Shown here: one piece after another, positions 20,701-31,556 of the stretch
Layout: every line of letters begins with the position of its first letter
How positions within the stretch are numbered: position 1 is the stretch's first letter
Origin: Acidimicrobiia bacterium
Lineage (GTDB): Bacteria > Actinomycetota > Acidimicrobiia > IMCC26256 > PALSA-610
Length of the DNA: 64,000 bases
Assembly (NCBI GenBank): GCA_027494135.1
Contig: JAOSJK010000012.1
Span: 1,106,795-1,170,794 of the forward strand
Direction of reading: 5' to 3'
The notes under the pieces: model-generated
The model's database searches: none
What the model saw: the letters and a program-made list of their open reading frames with translations, nothing else
Told to the model about the DNA's origin: nothing
Made by a program: the position numbers and the translations under genes

Positions 20701-22912
20701 AGGCCGACCTGCTCGAGGTTCAGCATCGTTACGCGCCAGCCGCGCTTGAGTCCGTGTAAAGGCGGTACTCGATGACTTGCCGCAGGGCACGCTCCGCGGA
20801 GTCCTCTCTGCGAAAACCTCGCACCCGGGTTCTCGGCGAAGTCAGCGGAGTCCAGCCCCAGAGAGTCGGTCACCACCTGGGCCACGGCATCGTGCGTCAG
20901 CCCCTCCGGGTACCGGTCAAGGGCGTGACTGAGCGCCCCCACGGAGTTGGGCGACCTGAATGAAGTCGTTGAAGTGCCCCGCTTGCAGCGGCGCGTCCTG
21001 CCGGTTGTCGACGAAGGTAAGGAGCTTGCGGGCCTCCGGCGCCAGGTGCTCCGTGTCGAAGGCGCGTAGCGATCGGACGATGCTCGACGACAGGATCGTG
21101 ACCGCCGATGAACGACCCTCCTGGTCGAGCGTCGCCAGCTTCGAGAAGTCATTGCCGCGGACCTGCTCGTAGGACACGCGGCACCGCAGGCAGAACGCGA
21201 ACGGCGTGGACATGAACCAAGCCCGAAGTCCCGACCCCTCGCCGGCCTCGGTGCCGTCAGGGGCGATGAACACAGGCTCGGGCAGGTACTTCCGCTTGTT
21301 CGCTGCGACCGAGGTGGATCCGTCGTCGTCTTCGACGAGCCAGTGATCTGGTAGACGTCCCTCGACAGCAGGGTCGGCCGGCCACGGGTGATCTTCGGAG
21401 ACGTACAGGTAGCCCCGTGACTGCATCTCCACCGGACGCGTCGCTGTCATGGCGCGGCACGTACGCGGCCGCACCGGAGCGCGAAACCCGTGAAACGACG
21501 TAGTACTCCTGCCCGCACTCCCGGCAGAACCCAAGCGGAAGGAGCGCTTTGTCTGGATGCCCCGGCACTCGAAGCTGGTACTGAGCCGTGATGTGCCGGC
21601 TGGTCTCCGGCTCGAGGCTCACGTGCACGGTGTCGCCCTTGGAGATGAACTGGTGGAGGCGGAACGCGAACAGGGGTCGACCATGCTCGTGGTGACGCGT
21701 CCGGCTGCCAGCGAGCAGGACGGTCCGAATGGCCTTTTTGCAGTCCTCCTCGGTTGCACCGGACTCTCTGGCAAGGCTCTCAGCGGCAGCTGGAACGGTC
21801 GTGGGTGCGCTGCGGACAAGGGCACCGGTCTCATCCTCGGCGAGGCCGAAGGTCGACTCGATCCACCCTGCCAACGGGTCCGCCGCAAGGGACTCGTAGG
21901 AAGGATCGACAACTCCCGCTGCAGCCCGACGCACGGACGAGGAAAGGTCGTCCCGCGACGGTGATCGGCCTGAGGTGGCGCGGACCAAGGTCTCGCCGAT
22001 TACGCGCTCAGGGGCAACATCGGAGCCGAACAGGCGCGACGCCACCGAAGCGACCACCTCGGATCGTTCAGCACGGGTACCACCTGACGCCATCGTCGCC
22101 GACGTGCCGACAACCTGCAGGTCCGGAGACTGGCAGAGGTCCTTCACCCGCCGGACCAGCAAGGCGACGTCAGCGCCTTGTCGTCCGCGGTAGGTGTGGA
22201 GTTCGTCGAGAACCAGGAAGTGCAGGCCCTGAGCTGCGGAGATGAGGTGGCGACGCTCGTCCGGGCGTGTCAGCACCAGGTCGAGCATGACGTAGTTGGT
22301 CAGGAGAATGTCAGGCGGATCCGCAAGGATCTTCCGACGGTCGTCCTGGCTCTCCTGGCCCGTGTAGCGAGCGAAAGTGACCGGCTGGTCACCGTCGCCG
22401 TATCCGTACTGGAGGAACTTCTCCAGCTCGAGCACCTGGCTGTTTGCCAGGGCGTTCATCGGATACACGATGATCGCCTTCACGCCCCGCCGAGGGTCCT
22501 GCTCGCGCTCACGCAAGACCCGGTCGACGATCGGCACGATGTAGGCCAAGGACTTGCCCGAGCCGGTCCCAGTTGTCAGCACGTACGAGTGCCCGGTCGC
22601 CGCCGCAGCTATGGCGTCAGCCTGGTGCCGGTGGAAGGTGAGCCCCACGCGACCGGGATCGTCCCTGTGCTGCTTCACACGGAAGATCTGTTCGCACTCA
22701 GGATGTAAGCGTCCATCGCGGACCAGGTCCGACACCGTCCCTCCGGTATCGAAGCTCGGATTCAGAGACAGCCAGGGGTCCGGCCACTGCGCGCCAGCAA
22801 GGATCTGGCGATCCAGGAAGTCAGCGATTCGTTCGTCCCGAGGCTCGACGAAGGCAGCCGTGAACGACCTGTAGTCGCTGACCAGCTGCTCTCGTACCTC
22901 GAAGACGTCCAT
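17707..22912 (-). CDS. Giant DEAD/DEAH helicase with DUF1998 and nuclease-like tail (frameshifted)
   Basis: About 1,730 residues from ATG 22912. The helicase core has VLTTGTGSGKSLAY (Walker A), VYPMNALANSQ, LLTNYVMLDLVL, FLVLDELHTYRG (DEAH-like) and VVGTSATMASGG. The C-lobe has SPTMELGVDISSLNAVALRN and NYAQRSGRAG. Zinc-type cysteines (CEDCGYHH, CEGCGARLG) and the DUF1998 signature CEKACYDCLLSYGNQ follow. The last 110 residues, WLDERGHRLP, RPDLVYDLPTG, GIFIDGPVHD and GWSVIRIRYDDDW, look like a Vsr/DUF559-type endonuclease fold. Frameshifts occur near 21500, 20900-20300, 19200, 18850, 18200 and 18060. Such helicases are often defence-associated (DISARM DrmA/DrmB have related domains), but no DISARM partner set is present. 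An ATP-dependent DNA-processing or defence role is inferred. Confidence 0.8.
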
Positions 22913-23062
22913 GTGTTCCCCGGCCGTGGACCGTTCGGTCGACCACACGACTGTACGAGACGGCCGTGACGCTGCCCGTTGCTGCCTATGACATATCGGC
23001 AGGTGAACGGTGGCTTCGAGTGTTCTCGGGAGGTGGGGCCCAGCGGCAGCCTGAACTGGGGC

Positions 23063-23533
23063 TCAGAAGCTGCCGTCCCTTCTGACGAACGCCTCGTGAG
23101 CGCTACGAACCGAGTCGGGGAGCTTGCTGAGGGCTCGGGGCGAAAGGGGTGGCACCTCGACCACGACACCAAGCGTGTCGGAGTCAACCTGCTGGATCAG
23201 GCGGTGGTCTCGAAGGCGCTTGATGGCCTTGGTCAACGGCGATGTGGTGCCGATCGGCTCGCCGCGGCTGGCCCGCAGGCCGAGTTCGAGCGACAGCTCG
23301 ATCGGGCAGACGGTGACCGGGCCACCGGCATCGGAGAGGTGGCGATTCAGCGCTCTGGCCAGCATGGTCGAGGTGGGACCGATCAGCGGCCCGTAGACCA
23401 TCTCGAAGTAGTCGTGCAGGACCGGGAACGCGGGGTCAGCGCACGGGGGCAGGGGTCGGAGTCGGAGGCCCGCAACGGGCCTCGTTCGCTGGCCGGGTGG
23501 CTCGCTCCCGCTACCGGAGTGCTCCGTGCCCAT
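23063..23533 (-). CDS. Winged-helix-like element protein, paralogue 1
   Basis: 156 residues from ATG 23533. The core HDYFEMVYGPLIGPTSTMLARAL, then PVTVCPIELSLELGLR, SPLTKAIKRLRDHRLIQQ and VEVPPLSPRALSKLPDSVRSAHE can be aligned by eye with the protein at 54397 (SDTYVEQCWSAVIGPSAVVLLRRM, ELSRSIGLG, SRLVAITDRMVKFGLVRR). The pattern is a helical bundle with a two-residue-class recognition helix and a wing, as in replication initiator or transcription-factor winged helices. It lies just upstream of the giant helicase, same strand, behind promoter-motif copy F. Its function is unknown; DNA binding is inferred. Confidence 0.6.
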   Translation of the reverse strand: MGTEHSGSGSEPPGQRTRPVAGLRLRPLPPCADPAFPVLHDYFEMVYGPLIGPTSTMLARALNRHLSDAGGPVTVCPIELSLELGLRASRGEPIGTTSPLTKAIKRLRDHRLIQQVDSDTLGVVVEVPPLSPRALSKLPDSVRSAHEAFVRRDGSF

Positions 23534-23668
23534 GGTCTGCCGCCGGGAGGTCGCTGATAGGAGGGTGGACCGGAGTCCGTCGCCCGCTGCTCCCCGCCGA
23601 CAGAGCCCTCGACCTGGCCCGACCCACCCGGGCCGCTCGGTCGAAGTCCAGTCGCACATGAGTCACGA

Positions 23669-23696
23669 GAGTAGGCCGTTTGGCCCATGCTGAACA
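23669..23696 (-). promoter_or_regulatory. Element promoter motif, copy F
   Basis: On the minus strand TGTTCA at 23696-23691, a 16-nt spacer ending in CGGC, then CTACTC at 23674-23669. It is the most divergent of six copies of the GRTTTT-N16-YTACYY motif. It lies 135 bp upstream of the winged-helix gene start at 23533. Confidence 0.4.
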
Positions 23697-23704
23697 GGGA
23701 AACG

Positions 23705-26700
23705 TCACAGAGAGAGACCGTCGCTTCGGGGCGGGGGCTCCGAAGGTGGCATTGCACCGATCGCGGCGGGAGACGCCTCGACTGCTTCCGAGTTCGCAGC
23801 GGCGGTGAGAGTGTCGTTGATCTCGCCTTGCCGGCGACGAAGTCCGGCGAGCTCCTCGGCGCGGTCCCACGGCGCGCCGATGCGGGCGGCGGCACGGTCG
23901 ACTTCACCGCGAGCCGTGTCGGCTTCGGCCTGGAGGGACGTCAGGGTTTCGGGCAGGCGTTGGATCTGGCGTTCGAGGCGGGTGACGAGGTTGGCGGGTT
24001 CGCTGCGCTTCCAGTCGAGCGCCGGGTAGGTGACTTCGATGTGGGCGTCGGCGATGGTGAGACGGATCTCGTCGTCGATGGTGGTGACGGCCTGGGCGGT
24101 GACGGTGAGCCCGGCGAGGGTGCCGATCTCGACGATCGGGCCGTTGGTCTCGGGTGGGGTCTGGTCGAGCCGGTCAGCCATGAGCCGTTGGAGGTGTTCG
24201 CCGGCATCGACCCGCTTGGAGTGCCGATGGCCGACGACCGTCATGGCGAAGCGGTCGCTGCGGGTGTCGACCACTCGCTCCAACACCCCCTCGATCTGCG
24301 CGGCCCGACCAGAGGCTCGCTCGGCGCGGTAGAGGCGGTGTCGTGGGTGCGCCGGAGTCGGTGCTGGTCGTCCTGGTGGGCGCGCTCGAGGCGGGTGAGC
24401 CGGGCGACGTCTGCGTCGACGGCGGCCTTCTCCAACACGAGCGGGTCACCGGTAGCGAGGGCCTTCACCTCAGCGAAGGACAGGGCCTGGTCGCCGATGT
24501 CGTCGACGTCGCGGTCGGGCAGGTCGCCGCGGGTGACCTGGGCGATGAACGCGGCCTTCCGTTCGAGGGTCTGCCACATGTAGGTGTCGAAGCTGCCTTC
24601 GGTGACGTAGCGGAGGATGCGGACCTCGGGGTTCTGGTTGCCCTGGCGGAGGATGCGGCCGTCTCGCTGTTCGATGTCGGCGGGTCGCCAGGGTGCGTCG
24701 AGGTGGTGCATGGCGATGGCGCGGGCCTGGACGTTGGTGCCGACGCCCATGGTCTCGGTGGAACCGATGAGCACGGCGACGGTGCCGTCACGACAGGCGG
24801 CGAACAGGTTGGCCTTGGCCTGGTCGGTCTGGGCGGACTGCATGTAGCGGATCGCCCGGCCTCGACTCCCCTCCGAACCAGCAGCGACTTCAGTTCGTCG
24901 TAGGCGTTCCAGCCGTCACCCGCTGGGGTGGACACGTCGCAGAACACGAGCTGGAGTGCACCGGGGCGCAGGGTGAGCTGGCCGTGGTCATCGGCGTAGC
25001 GGTGGTCTCGGGTGGCGTGGTGGATCGCGGAGATGTGTTGGGCGGTGACGTCGAGCTTGGCCTGCTCGGTCGGTGCGTCCAGGCCGACGAGGCGGAGGTC
25101 GAGCGCGGCGCGCCGTCCGTCGCCGGTGACCTTCAACATGTTGTCCTCGGCCGGGTCGACGGCCCGGTTGCGGATGCGTTCGGCTCGTGCCGCGAGGTCG
25201 AGCACGTAGTCGACGAGGTTGTCGCTCGGGTCGACCACGACCGTCTCGGCCTGTCCGCCGGCGATGACAGGGGTGGGGAGGTCGAGGTCGTCGAGGGTGC
25301 GCACGTCGGCGACCTGGCGGTAGAGGGTGAGCAGTTCGGGGACGTTCTGGAACCGGGCGAAGCGGGTCTGCATCCGATAGGACGACCCGTCGGGTGCCAG
25401 CTCGAGAGCGGTGTGGGTCCGGCCGAAGGTGGCGGCCCACGCGTCGAAGGGTCGCAGCCCGACCGCTTCGAGCTGGTCGGGTTGGAGGTAGGTCTGCATG
25501 ACCCACAGCTCGGCCATCGAGTTCGCCACCGGGGTCGCTGTCGCGAACACCGCCACCCGCGGCCCGTGGGCGCGACGAAGCGCCCACAGCTTGGAGTCGA
25601 GGTCTTGGGCTCGTTGCGAGCCAGTGTTGGCGGCACCGTCGATGCTCGAGTCGACCCGCCGGTTCTTGTAGGCGTGGGCCTCATCACAGAAAAGGAAATC
25701 GATGCCGGTCTCCTCGAAGCGGACGCCGTCGTCCTTGGTGTGCTCGGCGAGAAGCCGCTTGTAGTTCTCCTCCATCTGGGCGATGCGCCGTTCGAGCTTC
25801 TTGACCGACAGGCCCTTTCCGTCACGAGACCCGGCGAGCGCAGCGCGGGCTGTCTCGATCTCACCGGCCAGGTACTCGCGCATCAGATCGGCGCCGAGGG
25901 GTACACGTGCGAAGCCGGACTGGGTGAACACGATCCCGTCCCAGTCGCCGGTAGCGGCGCGGGCGACGAACTCCTTGCGCCGGCCCTTCGAGAGCCGTTC
26001 CCGATCGGCGACGAGGATCCGGGCGGTCGGGTAGATCTGGAGCCACTCTCGGGAGAACTGCTCGAGCATGTGGTTCGGGACCACGACCGCGGGCTTCGAC
26101 GCGGAGCCGAGCCGTCGCAGCTCCATGGCAGCCATGACCATCGGTGGCGGTCTTGCCGGCGCCGACAGCGTGGGCCAGCAGCGTGCGGCCGTCGGTGAGG
26201 ACCCGGGCGACCGCGGCGCGTTGGTGATCGCGGGCGAGAAGCTCCCAGCGAGGCCGGGAAGGGTGAGGTGGCTGCCGTCGTGGTGTGGGAGCACCGTCGA
26301 GGAGAACAGGTCGTTGTAGGTGGTGGCGAGGCGTTCGGCGCGGGTGGGGTCCTCCCACACCCAGGTCGAGAACCGGGTGGTGAGGGCTTCCTGCTTGTCG
26401 CGGGCAGCGAGGGTCTCGGCGTCGTTGCGGACGCGGCGTCCGTCGTCGGTGGCGTCGGTGACGGTGTGGAGCCGTTGGTTGAGCGCGGCGTCGAGCAACG
26501 TGATGGCATCGGCGCGTGCGGTGCCCCATTCGGAGGTGAGGGCGACGCTGCGGCGGCTCCCGTCGCGGAGTCGGGCGGACCAGTGGCCGAGCTGTGCTAG
26601 GTGTTCGACATCGACCACTGCATCGAGGACCTCGGCAGCGAAGCGCTCGACGTCCCGGCTGGAGACCCACGGTGAGCCGAGTCGGGCGGTGATCTCCACC

Positions 26701-28690
26701 GGTTCGAGCTGGCGGGGCAGGACCGCTTCGAGGTCAGCGACGTTTGCCCGGTAGCGGTCGTCGGTCGTCGCTGCGGTTTGGGCGGCGGTGAGCTTGGTGC
26801 GTACGTTGCCCGACAGGTACTCGGCGGCGGGGATGAGCCGGTCGGTTCCGGGCTCGTCGTAGACGAGGCGCCCGAGGCGTTGCCTCGTGGTGTCGGCATC
26901 GAGGCCGAGAAGCTCCGCTGCCCGTTCGAGCGAGACGCTTCCGGACTCGTCGAGGCAGACGGCGACGGCTTCGTCGGGGCTGTCGACGGAGTGGCGTTCA
27001 TGGGGCGGGTCGATGATCCGCTCGTGGAAGATGGCGGCGGGCCGGGCCTGTTGGGTCTCGTCGTCGAACACCTCGAGGGCGGCGACGAGGGGCCAGTCGG
27101 GGTCTTCTCGGAAGCCACCCATGCGGGGCCGGACCCTGCGGTAGAGCTCCTCGCCGGTCTCGGGGTCTCGGCGCCCGGTGCGGGCCTGACTGGACCGGTT
27201 GATCGGCCCGTGCACACGTCGGTAGCTGTCGTAGCGGTCGGCGAGCACCTGTTGAGCGGTGCGCAGGTCGTCCTCGCTGCCGCCATCGAGTTGGACAGCG
27301 AGCACGCTGCGGGCTGCGTCGCGTAGTCCGACCAGGCGAGCCAGCTCAGGAGCGGTCCTTGGCGTACGCGGGGTTCGGTAACCGACGGGCCGCCACCGCG
27401 GACTGGGCGACCTCGCCCTGGTGCTGGAGACGACGAAGCTGCCGTCCTGGGCGTGGGTGAGGTCGAAGGTGCCGGTCGCCACCTCCGGCGCAGGTCGACG
27501 CTGGGCGCTGCTGTCCGGCGCGGCGACGAATCGGAGACCGGTCGAGGTGGCGTCGGCGACAAGTCGGTCGAAGTGCGGCGGGGAGCTGGCTCGTCGAGGT
27601 TCGCCGGTTGGTGCGACGCTGAGCTCGTCGTCGCGGTACATGCCTCTGGTGGTCACGAGTCGCCGAGGACTCGGTCGGGGTGGGCGTCGAAGTACTCGTT
27701 GACCTCCAGCGTCACCGCCGGTCGGTCGCCGTGGTCGCCTGGTTGGCGGAGGTCGATGGGTACGACGTGTTCCCAGGACGGGCCGGTCGGTTCAGCTCCC
27801 GGTAACCGGCGGCGCAGGACCAGCAGGTCGACGACGACATCGGTGCCCGAGCTTCGGGCGAAGGCGCGCTCGGGGAGCCGGACGGCACCGACCAGGTCGG
27901 CGAGCATCGGCCATCTCCCGGCGAGCGGCCGGTTGCAGGCGTCGAGGGTGTAGCGGGAGGTGAGGGCGACGACGAGCCCGCCGGGTCGGGTGAGGTGGAG
28001 CGACTTGAGGAGGAAGTAGTTGTGCAGGGCGTGGCGGCCCCGGTTGTGGTGGGGTCGTGCGGGGTGATCTTGGCGAACGGGACGTTGCCGATCGCCACGT
28101 CGAAGGCGCCGTCCTCGACGCGGAGGTCTTCGAACGCTCCGGTGTGGATGGTGGCGCGGGCGCCGTAGAGATGGCGGGCGATCTCCGCGGTGGTGGGGTC
28201 CAGCTCGACCCCGGTGAGCACAGCGTCGAGGGGGCGAACCCCAGGAAGTTCCCCGACCCACAGCCCGGTTCGAGCACGCGGACCGGCCCGTCGACACCCA
28301 GGTCACGAACGGCGGACCACATGGCGGTGACGACCGACGCCGAGGTGTAGTGAGCGTTGAGGGTGGTGCGACGGGCTTGGCTCCACGCCTCCTCGGTGCC
28401 GAGAAGCTGACGGATCTGCGCTCGCTCGGCAGGGAAGCGGTCGTCGGTGTCGTCGAACACCTGGGGGATCGACCCCCACCCGGCCCACCGGGCGAGCGCA
28501 GCCTGTTCGGCCGGGTTCGCCGCACGGTCCTCGTCGCGGCAGCGGCGCACGATCTCGAGCGCATCGAGGTTGGCGCGCAGCTTGGCCGTCGCACCCGGTG
28601 GGGCGAGGTCGTCCTGGCTCGCCGGTCGGAACGGTTCGCGCTCGGCTGAGGATGCGTCGTCGCGGTTGCCGTGGCCCCGGTCGGGGTCGG
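23705..28690 (-). CDS. DarB-like N6-adenine methylase / SNF2-type helicase (frameshifted)
   Basis: One large protein of roughly 1,650 residues is split by indels. The N-terminal methylase has VLEPGCGSGNF (SAM motif I), AIGNVPF (catalytic NPPY-type motif IV), a YFLLKSLHLTRPGGLVVAL segment and LPERAFARSSGTDVV. Near 27655 the methylase and helicase frames meet in a GTGA overlap; the family normally reads straight through (HPDRVLG...GMYRDDELSV), so this is probably an indel. The helicase has AVGAGKTA (Walker A, near 26150), FCDEAHAYKN and QRDGRILRQGNQN (motif VI). Homologous methylase-helicase fusions sit in ICEs and phage P1 (DarB), where they protect entering DNA against restriction. The start codon is not certain. 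Other indels lie near 28230, 28060, 24850 and 24310. Confidence 0.82.
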
Positions 28691-28692
28691 GG

Positions 28693-29049
28693 CTACAGGG
28701 GCTGGTTGATGATCTGGTTGATCTCGGCCAGGAGCTGGTAACGGTTCGCCAGCTCCGGGGCGTCCCAGTCCTCGTCCGTCGTCTCGGTCGTCTCCGGTTG
28801 GAGGAGGTGGTGGTCCGTCAGGACGATCTCCTCGGCGGTCGACCATGCCTGGTAGCCGCGGTGCCGGTAGGCCTCGAGGTTCTCGTTGGTTCGGGGTTGG
28901 CCGAGGATCTGGTCGCGCAGGTCGCTGATCGCGGTTGCGATCGTCTCTCCGGCCTCGGTGAAGAAGTCGTCGGGGTCCGGGATCTGCGAATAGGCGTCCG
29001 GGCGGTGGGTCCGGTTGTGCTCGAGGACGAGCCGGCCGTAGCGGTTCAT
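28693..29049 (-). CDS. TnpV-like conjugative-element protein
   Basis: 119 residues from ATG 29049, preceded by a strong AAAGGAGG. Sequence landmarks are MNRYGRLVLEHNRTHRPDAY, DPDDFFTEAGETIATAI and AWSTAEEIVL, matching the small TnpV-type proteins found next to large methylase-helicase genes in actinobacterial and firmicute conjugative elements. It is acidic and helical, with no membrane segment. The biochemical role is unknown. It directly precedes the DarB-like gene, so the two are probably co-expressed. Confidence 0.65.
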   Translation of the reverse strand: MNRYGRLVLEHNRTHRPDAYSQIPDPDDFFTEAGETIATAISDLRDQILGQPRTNENLEAYRHRGYQAWSTAEEIVLTDHHLLQPETTETTDEDWDAPELANRYQLLAEINQIINQPL

Positions 29050-29158
29050 CGCGAATCGCCTCCTTTGCCGTGGTGTCGGCTTCGGTGGGAGGGAGCTCGA
29101 TGTCGAACAGCGAGAGCTGTTCGGATGGAGTGCGGCGCGTGCTCCGATCGCTGGACAC
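29046..29158 (-). CDS. Very small protein with EQLSLFD motif
   Basis: About 37 residues, SSDRSTRRTPSEQLSLFDIE then LPPTEADTTAK, with an indel near the end that leads to a TGA overlapping the TnpV ATG. The QLSLFD segment resembles a beta-clamp-binding-like or UmuC/DinB tail motif and is common in short element proteins. Being short and frameshifted, it is called mainly from its position in the operon and the conserved-looking motif. Confidence 0.35.
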
Positions 29159-29161
29159 AAG

Positions 29162-29521
29162 CTACCGCCACGACCGGCCGCCCCAGCGGAGCATGGTCGT
29201 CACAGCCCGCGGCCTTCCATCGCCACCGCAGGCGGGCGGTGCTGCTGTCCGGTCTCGCGTTCCGGGCGCGGCAGCGTCGGCCACACTGCGGTCGCGGACC
29301 CACATCTCCTGGGTTCCGTCGCTGGCGCACCGTCGGTAGCCGGCACCGGCCAGCTCGGCGCGGGTCCGATCGCCAGGGTCGTTGCGGCACAGCACGACCT
29401 GGTGCTGTCGAGGGTCGTAGACGACCTCGACCTCACGACCCGCCCACTGCCCGGCAGGTTCGGACGTCCAACCGACCGGGGCCAACCGGGCACGAGACGT
29501 GGGTCGCAGGAACGGCTTCAC
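29162..29521 (-). CDS. Small unknown protein, Tra-operon
   Basis: 119 residues from ATG 29521, which overlaps the stop of the coupling-protein gene. Core: VEVVYDPRQHQVVLCRNDPG, AGYRRCASDGTQEMWVRD. The layout suggests a compact beta-strand domain followed by a disordered basic tail. No family is recognised. The tight overlap with virD4-like and position before TnpV indicate it belongs to the conjugation operon. Confidence 0.6.
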   Translation of the reverse strand: MKPFLRPTSRARLAPVGWTSEPAGQWAGREVEVVYDPRQHQVVLCRNDPGDRTRAELAGAGYRRCASDGTQEMWVRDRSVADAAAPGTRDRTAAPPACGGDGRPRAVTTMLRWGGRSWR

Positions 29522-31395
29522 GCCGCCGCCTCCTGCCCGGTGCGCTGCTTGCGCGGCTCCATGGCGGCGCGCTCAGCCAGATGCGGTGTCGCATAGAACG
29601 GCCGAGTGCGGACGTGCGCCGGCGGCAGGGTCCCGTGGACCAGGAGCGCGTCGCCGGGTCGCATCTGGCGCAGCACGTGGGCGGGCGCGAGCGGGACCTG
29701 GGTCGTCGAGTACTGGTCCGAACCACCGTTGAGCCGCTCGGCCGCGGTGCGCGACCGGGTGTCGACCTCGGCCTGGCCGAGGATTCGGTCGACGTAGCCG
29801 AGCGACGCCGGGTCCGACAGCCCGGCGTACATGACCTTGGTGAGGTGGTTGGTGAGGATCGTGTCGGACTGCGGCCCGTAGGCGGCGTTGAGCTGGGCGA
29901 GGCTCTGCCAGATCGTCACCAGCAACACGCCGATGCCCGCGAGGGTCGACGCATACTCCGGCAGCGACCGCAGCGGCGTGTTGCCGGCCTCGTCGATCAC
30001 CACCAGCAGCGGCGGGTCGAGGGGCTTGCCGGTCTCTGCGACGTGGCGGTACGCCTGGTTGATCAGGTCGTTGAGCAGACCGCCGAACGCCGGGGCTAGC
30101 CGGCGCTGGTCCTCGATCGGCGAGCACAGGTAGACGGTGTTCTGCCTCCGCTGGTCGAGCAGCCAACCGAGATCGATCTGGCCGTCTCCATCCTTGCCAG
30201 GCTTGGGTCGACGGCCCTTCCCCGGTGGGACATGGGCGAGGCGAGCCGAGGCCGCGACCCCAGGGTCGGACCACGGCCACACCACGGTCTGGGTGGTGGC
30301 GTAGATCGACGAGCGGGTGCGGTCCTCCATCTGCCACACCGACTTGAGGCTCTGGTGGACATCGCTCGCCCCGTTCGACACGGCGCTGTTGTTCGAGTTG
30401 AGCAACGGCTTGATGGCGTCGTAGACCTCGCCGTCACCGGCATCGGTCGGACGGTCCTGGGAGAACACCCACTGGCACACCGCACCCATGTCCCGGTGGC
30501 CGTGATGGGCGATGAACAGCAGGCCCGACAGCAGGATCTCGGCCTGCGCCAACCAGAAGTCCATGCCGCCCTCGACGCCACCACGAGGCGCCGCGTCGCA
30601 CAGCGCCCGCGCCGCCCGCTGCGCCCCGGCGACCGTGCCCGCCTGCTGCAACGGTGACCACAACGCAGTCGTCCCCTTCGGGATTGACGACGACATCGGG
30701 TCGTAGATCCGCACCTCGCCGACGTTGGATCGCCAGCCGTGGGTCGCTCCGAGCAGGTCAGCCTTCACCGATGACAGGACCGCCGGCCCCTGCCACTCCA
30801 AGATTCCGGCCACCGCGGCAGTCGTCTTGCCCGACCGCGACGGCCCGACCAGCGCGACCGCTCCTCGGTCGCCCCGGCGCGGTTCACCGAACCGATGCTT
30901 CGGCTGAGCGCCTTGCAGCGGCGACGGCTCGGTGGCGACGAGCCAACGACCGAACCGGGCCACCACGAACCGACCCGCCACCGGCTCCTTCACCAACAGC
31001 GCCCGCAGGTCCCGATGCCGAGCGAACCCCGGTCTCGCATCCACCCCGAGCGGCCGACGGCGGGTCGTCCCCACCTTCGATCGACTGAACCAGCGGACAC
31101 CGAGGCCGACAATCGCCGCCACCATCGCTCCAGCGATTCCCGTGCTCAGCCAGTAGAGCGGCGCCCCCGGCAACGCCTCGGCGTACGGCGCCGGCCAGGC
31201 AGCGGCCGGTGCGGCCAGGTTCGACGGCAGGCCACCGGTGGCGTCAGCAGCCGCCGAGAAGGTGACCCCTTGGGGCGCCCCGGACAGCAGCAGCGCCAGT
31301 GCCGCTCCTGCCCACACGACCCCGACGACCAGCAGCGCAGCCCCGGCCAGCACGAGGACCAGGACCTCGAACACCCCAAGCCCATCGCGTTCCAT
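29518..31395 (-). CDS. VirD4/TraG-type type IV coupling ATPase
   Basis: 626 residues from ATG 31395. Two N-terminal membrane segments (LVLVLAGAALLVVGVVWAGA and TGIAGAMVAAIVGLGV) are followed by the RecA-like ATPase with Walker A VGPSRSGKTTA near residue 170, TraG-typical KADLLGATHGWR and YDPMSSS, and Walker B PPLLVVIDEAGNTPL. The all-alpha domain has SNNSAVSNGASDVH-type sequence. The protein docks the relaxase-DNA complex at the T4SS and powers transfer. It is unbroken, which is rare in this window. The start is fixed by promoter motif A, whose TTAC is 6 nt before the ATG. Confidence 0.92.
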   Translation of the reverse strand: MERDGLGVFEVLVLVLAGAALLVVGVVWAGAALALLLSGAPQGVTFSAAADATGGLPSNLAAPAAAWPAPYAEALPGAPLYWLSTGIAGAMVAAIVGLGVRWFSRSKVGTTRRRPLGVDARPGFARHRDLRALLVKEPVAGRFVVARFGRWLVATEPSPLQGAQPKHRFGEPRRGDRGAVALVGPSRSGKTTAAVAGILEWQGPAVLSSVKADLLGATHGWRSNVGEVRIYDPMSSSIPKGTTALWSPLQQAGTVAGAQRAARALCDAAPRGGVEGGMDFWLAQAEILLSGLLFIAHHGHRDMGAVCQWVFSQDRPTDAGDGEVYDAIKPLLNSNNSAVSNGASDVHQSLKSVWQMEDRTRSSIYATTQTVVWPWSDPGVAASARLAHVPPGKGRRPKPGKDGDGQIDLGWLLDQRRQNTVYLCSPIEDQRRLAPAFGGLLNDLINQAYRHVAETGKPLDPPLLVVIDEAGNTPLRSLPEYASTLAGIGVLLVTIWQSLAQLNAAYGPQSDTILTNHLTKVMYAGLSDPASLGYVDRILGQAEVDTRSRTAAERLNGGSDQYSTTQVPLAPAHVLRQMRPGDALLVHGTLPPAHVRTRPFYATPHLAERAAMEPRKQRTGQEAAA

Positions 31396-31427
31396 ACCCA
31401 GGTAAGCCGCGAAACGCCGAGAAAACC
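31396..31427 (-). promoter_or_regulatory. Element promoter motif, copy A (leaderless virD4)
   Basis: On the minus strand GGTTTT (31427-31422), 16-nt spacer ending CGCGGC, TTACCT (31405-31400), then GGGT and the ATG of the coupling-protein gene. Because a -10-like element ends so close to the ATG, the transcript would be leaderless or nearly so. There is no ribosome site before this ATG. Confidence 0.6.
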
Positions 31428-31556
31428 GCGCTCTTCCCTCCGACCGGAGGTCTCGAGGCCGCCGCGACCAGCCCCTTGATATCCCTCGGCGTCCTCGGAA
31501 TGTCACACCCCGCGATCACACTGGAGGCACCGACGTCAACGACTCGGAGGACGAGG

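Noticed and set aside
24984-26198. Long plus-strand open frame (404 codons)
   Set aside because: It is antisense to the well-supported helicase half of the DarB-like protein, has no ribosome site or domain, and arises from high GC codon bias.
17707-29049. Canonical DISARM or BREX system
   Set aside because: DUF1998 helicase and a methylase are present, but the methylase is a DarB-like fusion with helicase, and DrmC, PglZ and BrxC-type genes are missing.
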